From: an uncultured Faecalibacterium sp.
GTDB lineage: Bacteria > Bacillota > Clostridia > Oscillospirales > Ruminococcaceae
DNA length: 60,747 bases
Direction: 5' to 3'
Assembly (NCBI GenBank): GCA_934561115.1
Contig: CAKTFS010000008.1
Location: forward strand, 1 to 60,747
Below are positions 58,434-60,747 of this stretch, piece by piece. Every line of letters begins with the position of its first letter. Within the stretch, counting starts at the first letter, position 1. The notes beneath the pieces were generated by a model. The model did not search any database. It saw nothing but the letters and a program-made list of their open reading frames with translations, and was not told where the DNA came from. The translations under genes and the position numbers were made by a program.

Positions 58434-59318
58434 TTACAGCGAAAGATCCAGCTCGTGGCAGTACTCCACGATGTGGTGGAACATCTGCTCCACAGCGGGG
58501 GCCATGGACGCCGGACGCTGCACGGCCAAGCCCACCACGCGGTACTCCTCCGGCTCGATGGGGTACACCTTGACGGCGGCCTTGCAGTCCCGCAGCAGCA
58601 TCTGGGGCATGATGGAGATGCCAAGCCCGGCCTCCACCATGGCAATGTTGGACTGGTCGTCGATGACATGGCAGCGGCGCTCGGTGCCGATCTTGTATTT
58701 CTTGAGGAACTGGCGCATCTCGGCGTCGGTGGCGTCGCACTGCACCACAAAGCTCTGGCCGTTCATCAGCGCCGGGGTCATCACGCCGTCCTGCGGCTCC
58801 GGCCAGTCCTGCGGCACGATGCACAGCAGCGGCTCCCGGAACAGCTCGGTGAGGTTGAACTCCTCCCGGCAGGTGGAGGACAGGAAGGCAATGTCCACCT
58901 GACCGGTGCGCAGCCATTCCTTGACATCATCATAGGTGCCCTGATATACTTCGATCTCGATCTGCGGATAATGCGCCGAAAAGCTTTTCAGCAGCCCGGG
59001 CAGCAGCGATGCGCACACCGAGTTGAATACGCCCAGCTTCACCTTGCCCTTTTCCAGGCCGTTCAGGCGGGCGATGCTCTGCTTCAGCGCCTCGTCACTG
59101 TTGAGCACATCGCGGATAGAGGGGTACAGGGATGCGCCGTAACTGGTCATGGATACGCCGTTTTTGCCGCGGTTGAACAGGGCAAAGCCTAGCTCCTCCT
59201 CCATTACGGCAATGGCGTGACTGATGGCCGAGGGGGTCAGGTGCAGCTGCTGTGCCGCTTTGTTAAAGCTGCCCTGCCGGGCCACGGCATCAAAAATTTC
59301 GTAGGAAAATAGCGTCAT
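58434..59318 (-). CDS. LysR-family transcription regulator
   Basis: 294 residues. Winged HTH 1-60: SYEIFDAVARQGSFNKAAQQ, LHLTPSAISHAIAVMEEELG, FALFNRGKNGVSMTSYG. Effector domain about 90-290: GKVKLGVFNSVCASLLPGLL, VDIAFLSSTCREEFNL, VEAGLGISIMPQMLLRDCKA. ATG at 59318 chosen for AGGAGG eight bases upstream (a TTG six bases earlier is possible). No divergent target gene with obvious metabolism is next to it except TraX. Confidence 0.9.
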   Translation of the reverse strand: MTLFSYEIFDAVARQGSFNKAAQQLHLTPSAISHAIAVMEEELGFALFNRGKNGVSMTSYGASLYPSIRDVLNSDEALKQSIARLNGLEKGKVKLGVFNSVCASLLPGLLKSFSAHYPQIEIEVYQGTYDDVKEWLRTGQVDIAFLSSTCREEFNLTELFREPLLCIVPQDWPEPQDGVMTPALMNGQSFVVQCDATDAEMRQFLKKYKIGTERRCHVIDDQSNIAMVEAGLGISIMPQMLLRDCKAAVKVYPIEPEEYRVVGLAVQRPASMAPAVEQMFHHIVEYCHELDLSL

Positions 59319-59565
59319 GCCCAAAGCCTCCTTCCGTCTTTACTGGTTCGGAGACGCCTGATTCTTTGTGAATCTTTTTCATCTTTCGTTTGAGTCAGTT
59401 CAATTATCTTCTTGATTGTACTATCCCGCGCCTTTTCTGTCAAGCATTTTACCCCGATTTTTGCACGCTCTGTGCAGATTTTGCCGCAATCCGTGCAGGA
59501 AATGCCGCCTTTCCTCCGTTATAGTTCCTGTAACGTTTTTTAACGATCTGACCGAGGTGTTTTTT

Positions 59566-60312
59566 ATGACCGCACTTTCCCCGCGCCGCAGCTTCAGCGG
59601 CACTACTCTTAAAACCATTGCCTGCATCACCATGCTGGTGGACCACATCGGCGCGTCCTGCATTGAGGCAGGTATCCTTACGCCCGGATTGGACGCCGGT
59701 ATCCTCTCGCAGGACACCCTTTCCGCCTACCCGCTGTACCGGCTGGACATGGTGCTGCGCTTCACCGGGCGGCTGGCCTTTCCGCTGTTCTGCTTTTTGC
59801 TGGTGGAGGGCTTTGTGCACACCCACAACGTCAAAGGCTACCTTGGGCGGCTGGTGCTGTTCGGCCTTCTGAGCGAAGTCCCCTTTGACCTTGCGTTCTT
59901 CCGCACCCCCTTTGACCCCAGTGCGCAGAACGTTTACTGGACGCTGGCGCTGGGCGTGCTGGCTATGGCAGGGCTCAAGCACTTTGAAAAGGAAAACGGC
60001 CTGCCCGGCTGGCAGGGGCTTGTGTGGGCAGGCGGGTGCGCCGCGCTGGCGCTGGCTGCCAGCACCGACTACCACGCCATCGGCGTGCTCATCATCTGCG
60101 CGCTGTACCTGACCCGCGCAGACCGCAAGCGGCAGTGCCTTGTGGGCGCACTGCTGTTTATGTTCGAGCTCACCGCACCGCTGGCCTTTGTACTGGTCTG
60201 GTTCTACAACGGGCAGCGCGGCGCATGCAGTCCGCTGCAAAAAAAGGCCTTTTACTGGTTCTACCCGGTGCACCTGCTGGTACTGGCAGGCATCACGAAC
60301 CTGCTGCTGTAA
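59566..60312 (+). CDS. TraX-family membrane protein
   Basis: 248 residues. SFSGTTLKTIACITMLVDHI, RLDMVLRFTGRLAFPLFCFL, LVEGFVHTHNVKGYLGRLVL, SEVPFDLAFF and the C-terminal YWFYPVHLLVLAGI are the TraX/acyltransferase_3-like pattern; seven to eight helices. TraX of F plasmid acetylates pilin; chromosomal versions in Firmicutes probably acylate other envelope molecules. GAGGTG before the ATG at 59566. Confidence 0.87.
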   Translation: MTALSPRRSFSGTTLKTIACITMLVDHIGASCIEAGILTPGLDAGILSQDTLSAYPLYRLDMVLRFTGRLAFPLFCFLLVEGFVHTHNVKGYLGRLVLFGLLSEVPFDLAFFRTPFDPSAQNVYWTLALGVLAMAGLKHFEKENGLPGWQGLVWAGGCAALALAASTDYHAIGVLIICALYLTRADRKRQCLVGALLFMFELTAPLAFVLVWFYNGQRGACSPLQKKAFYWFYPVHLLVLAGITNLLL

Positions 60313-60348
60313 AAGTTTTCCGGTTCAGCCGGTTCGCTGCAGCAAGGC

Positions 60349-60470
60349 GTGACGATTTGGAATGCCCTCCGCGTTGCTCTGGGCATATTCAGCGGAAAGA
60401 TTATTTATAATTTTGGGGTCCTGAAAAGCCTGCGGGCTTTTCAGGACCCCTTTTTCACGAGTGGAGTCGT
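60349..60470 (+). repeat. Family 2 variable-stem hairpin element E
   Basis: GACGATTTGGAATGCCCTCC, GGGCATATTCAGCGGAAAGA, A/T stretch, 16-bp perfect stem (60415-60430 with 60435-60450) closed by TGCG, then TTTTTCACGAGTGGAG. Lies 3' of traX in the orientation of a terminator. Confidence 0.83.
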
Positions 60471-60487
60471 AATGGGAAACGACCTCG

Positions 60488-60673
60488 CCCTCTCAGTCAC
60501 CTGCGGTGACAGCTCTCCCAAAGGGAGAGCCAACTCCCCCAGTCATCGCTGCGCGATGCCAGCCCCCTCTGAGATGGGGCCTTTGGCATGGCGGGAAAGT
60601 TTCTGGCTCGACCGCAAAGCCTGCTGGCGTGCTCGCTCCCCCTCGGGGGAGCTGTCGCGCAGCGACTGAAGGG
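60488..60673. repeat. Family 1 repeat, copy next to element E
   Basis: CCCTCTCAGTC (60488-60498), GTCACC-TGC-GGTGAC, GCTCTCCCAAAGGGAGAGC, a GGCATGGCGGGAAAGTTTCT block and GTCGC-GCA-GCGAC. Confidence 0.8.
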
Positions 60674-60747
60674 CTATAAATGGAGAAGCGAAAAAAGCGT
60701 TAAAGCGATAGCGCCGACTGGCGCAGCGCTAGCTTTTTTGTGCTTCG
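60674..60747. other. End-of-window hairpin tract
   Basis: GAAGCGAAAAAAGCGTTAAA, then a GCGCC-GACT-GGCGC-centred stem and GCTTTTTTGTGCTTC. Same plan as 58122-58200 with a different stem. Cut by the window end. Confidence 0.45.

Overview
The window looks like chromosome from a low-oxygen gut Firmicute of the Oscillospiraceae/Ruminococcaceae, most likely Faecalibacterium or a close relative. This is inferred from gene content (SpoIIE-like phosphatase, ClpE-like ATPase, GH3 pair, ECF module), GC-rich codon use, strong AGGAGG ribosome binding sites, and a very dense set of intergenic hairpin repeats. No 16S or marker comparison could be run.

Layout. 1-5.6 kb: start of an rqcH-like gene, a DUF1858-trmK-nif3 operon, a YitT-type membrane protein, and a DUF1538 transporter with a tandem PII-like protein behind a palindromic operator. 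6-12 kb: lipoprotein-EamA-YgjP peptidase-flippase operon, a GHL10 hydrolase with a Tat-like signal, two small membrane proteins and a CAU-anticodon tRNA. 12.1-15.2 kb: an AT-rich island bounded by a 42-bp copy of the tRNA 3' part, carrying an MFS exporter, an AraC regulator and plasmid/transposon debris. 15.2-31 kb: ABC exporter, YggS, UPF0340, a beta-propeller protein with a TatA-like N-terminus, a GT32-acyltransferase fusion, an OmpR/HK pair, pectinesterase, SpoIIE, DUF4160/DUF2442-like pair, gltX, and an XRE/membrane pair. 31-42.5 kb: truA-DUF5711-cvpA-clpE-like operon, ecfA1-ecfA2-ecfT, a methyltransferase, ruvC-ruvA-ruvB. 42.7-46.5 kb: tRNA-Val(GAC) followed by a mosaic island with a large serine recombinase, a 50-residue membrane protein, a Phd/RelE-type toxin-antitoxin pair and several fragments of the tRNA 3' end. 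46.5-60.7 kb: GtrA protein, two GH3 beta-glucosidases (one domain-permuted), a LytTR two-component system, ASCH and PPC proteins, a Tat-signal lipase-like protein, LysR, TraX and a repeat-rich end.

The unusual part is between the genes. Three repeat families recur: (1) roughly 180-bp elements bounded by inverted CCCTCTC(A/C)GTC ends and built of hairpin modules; (2) five elements of about 100-120 bp with fixed flanks around a long hairpin whose stem sequence differs from copy to copy but stays self-complementary and always has the same CGCA/TGCG tetraloop; (3) a block next to inverted copies of the nearby tRNA 3' end. In addition, two loci share a promoter block and a 3' block but carry different genes between them, as expected of exchangeable cassettes.
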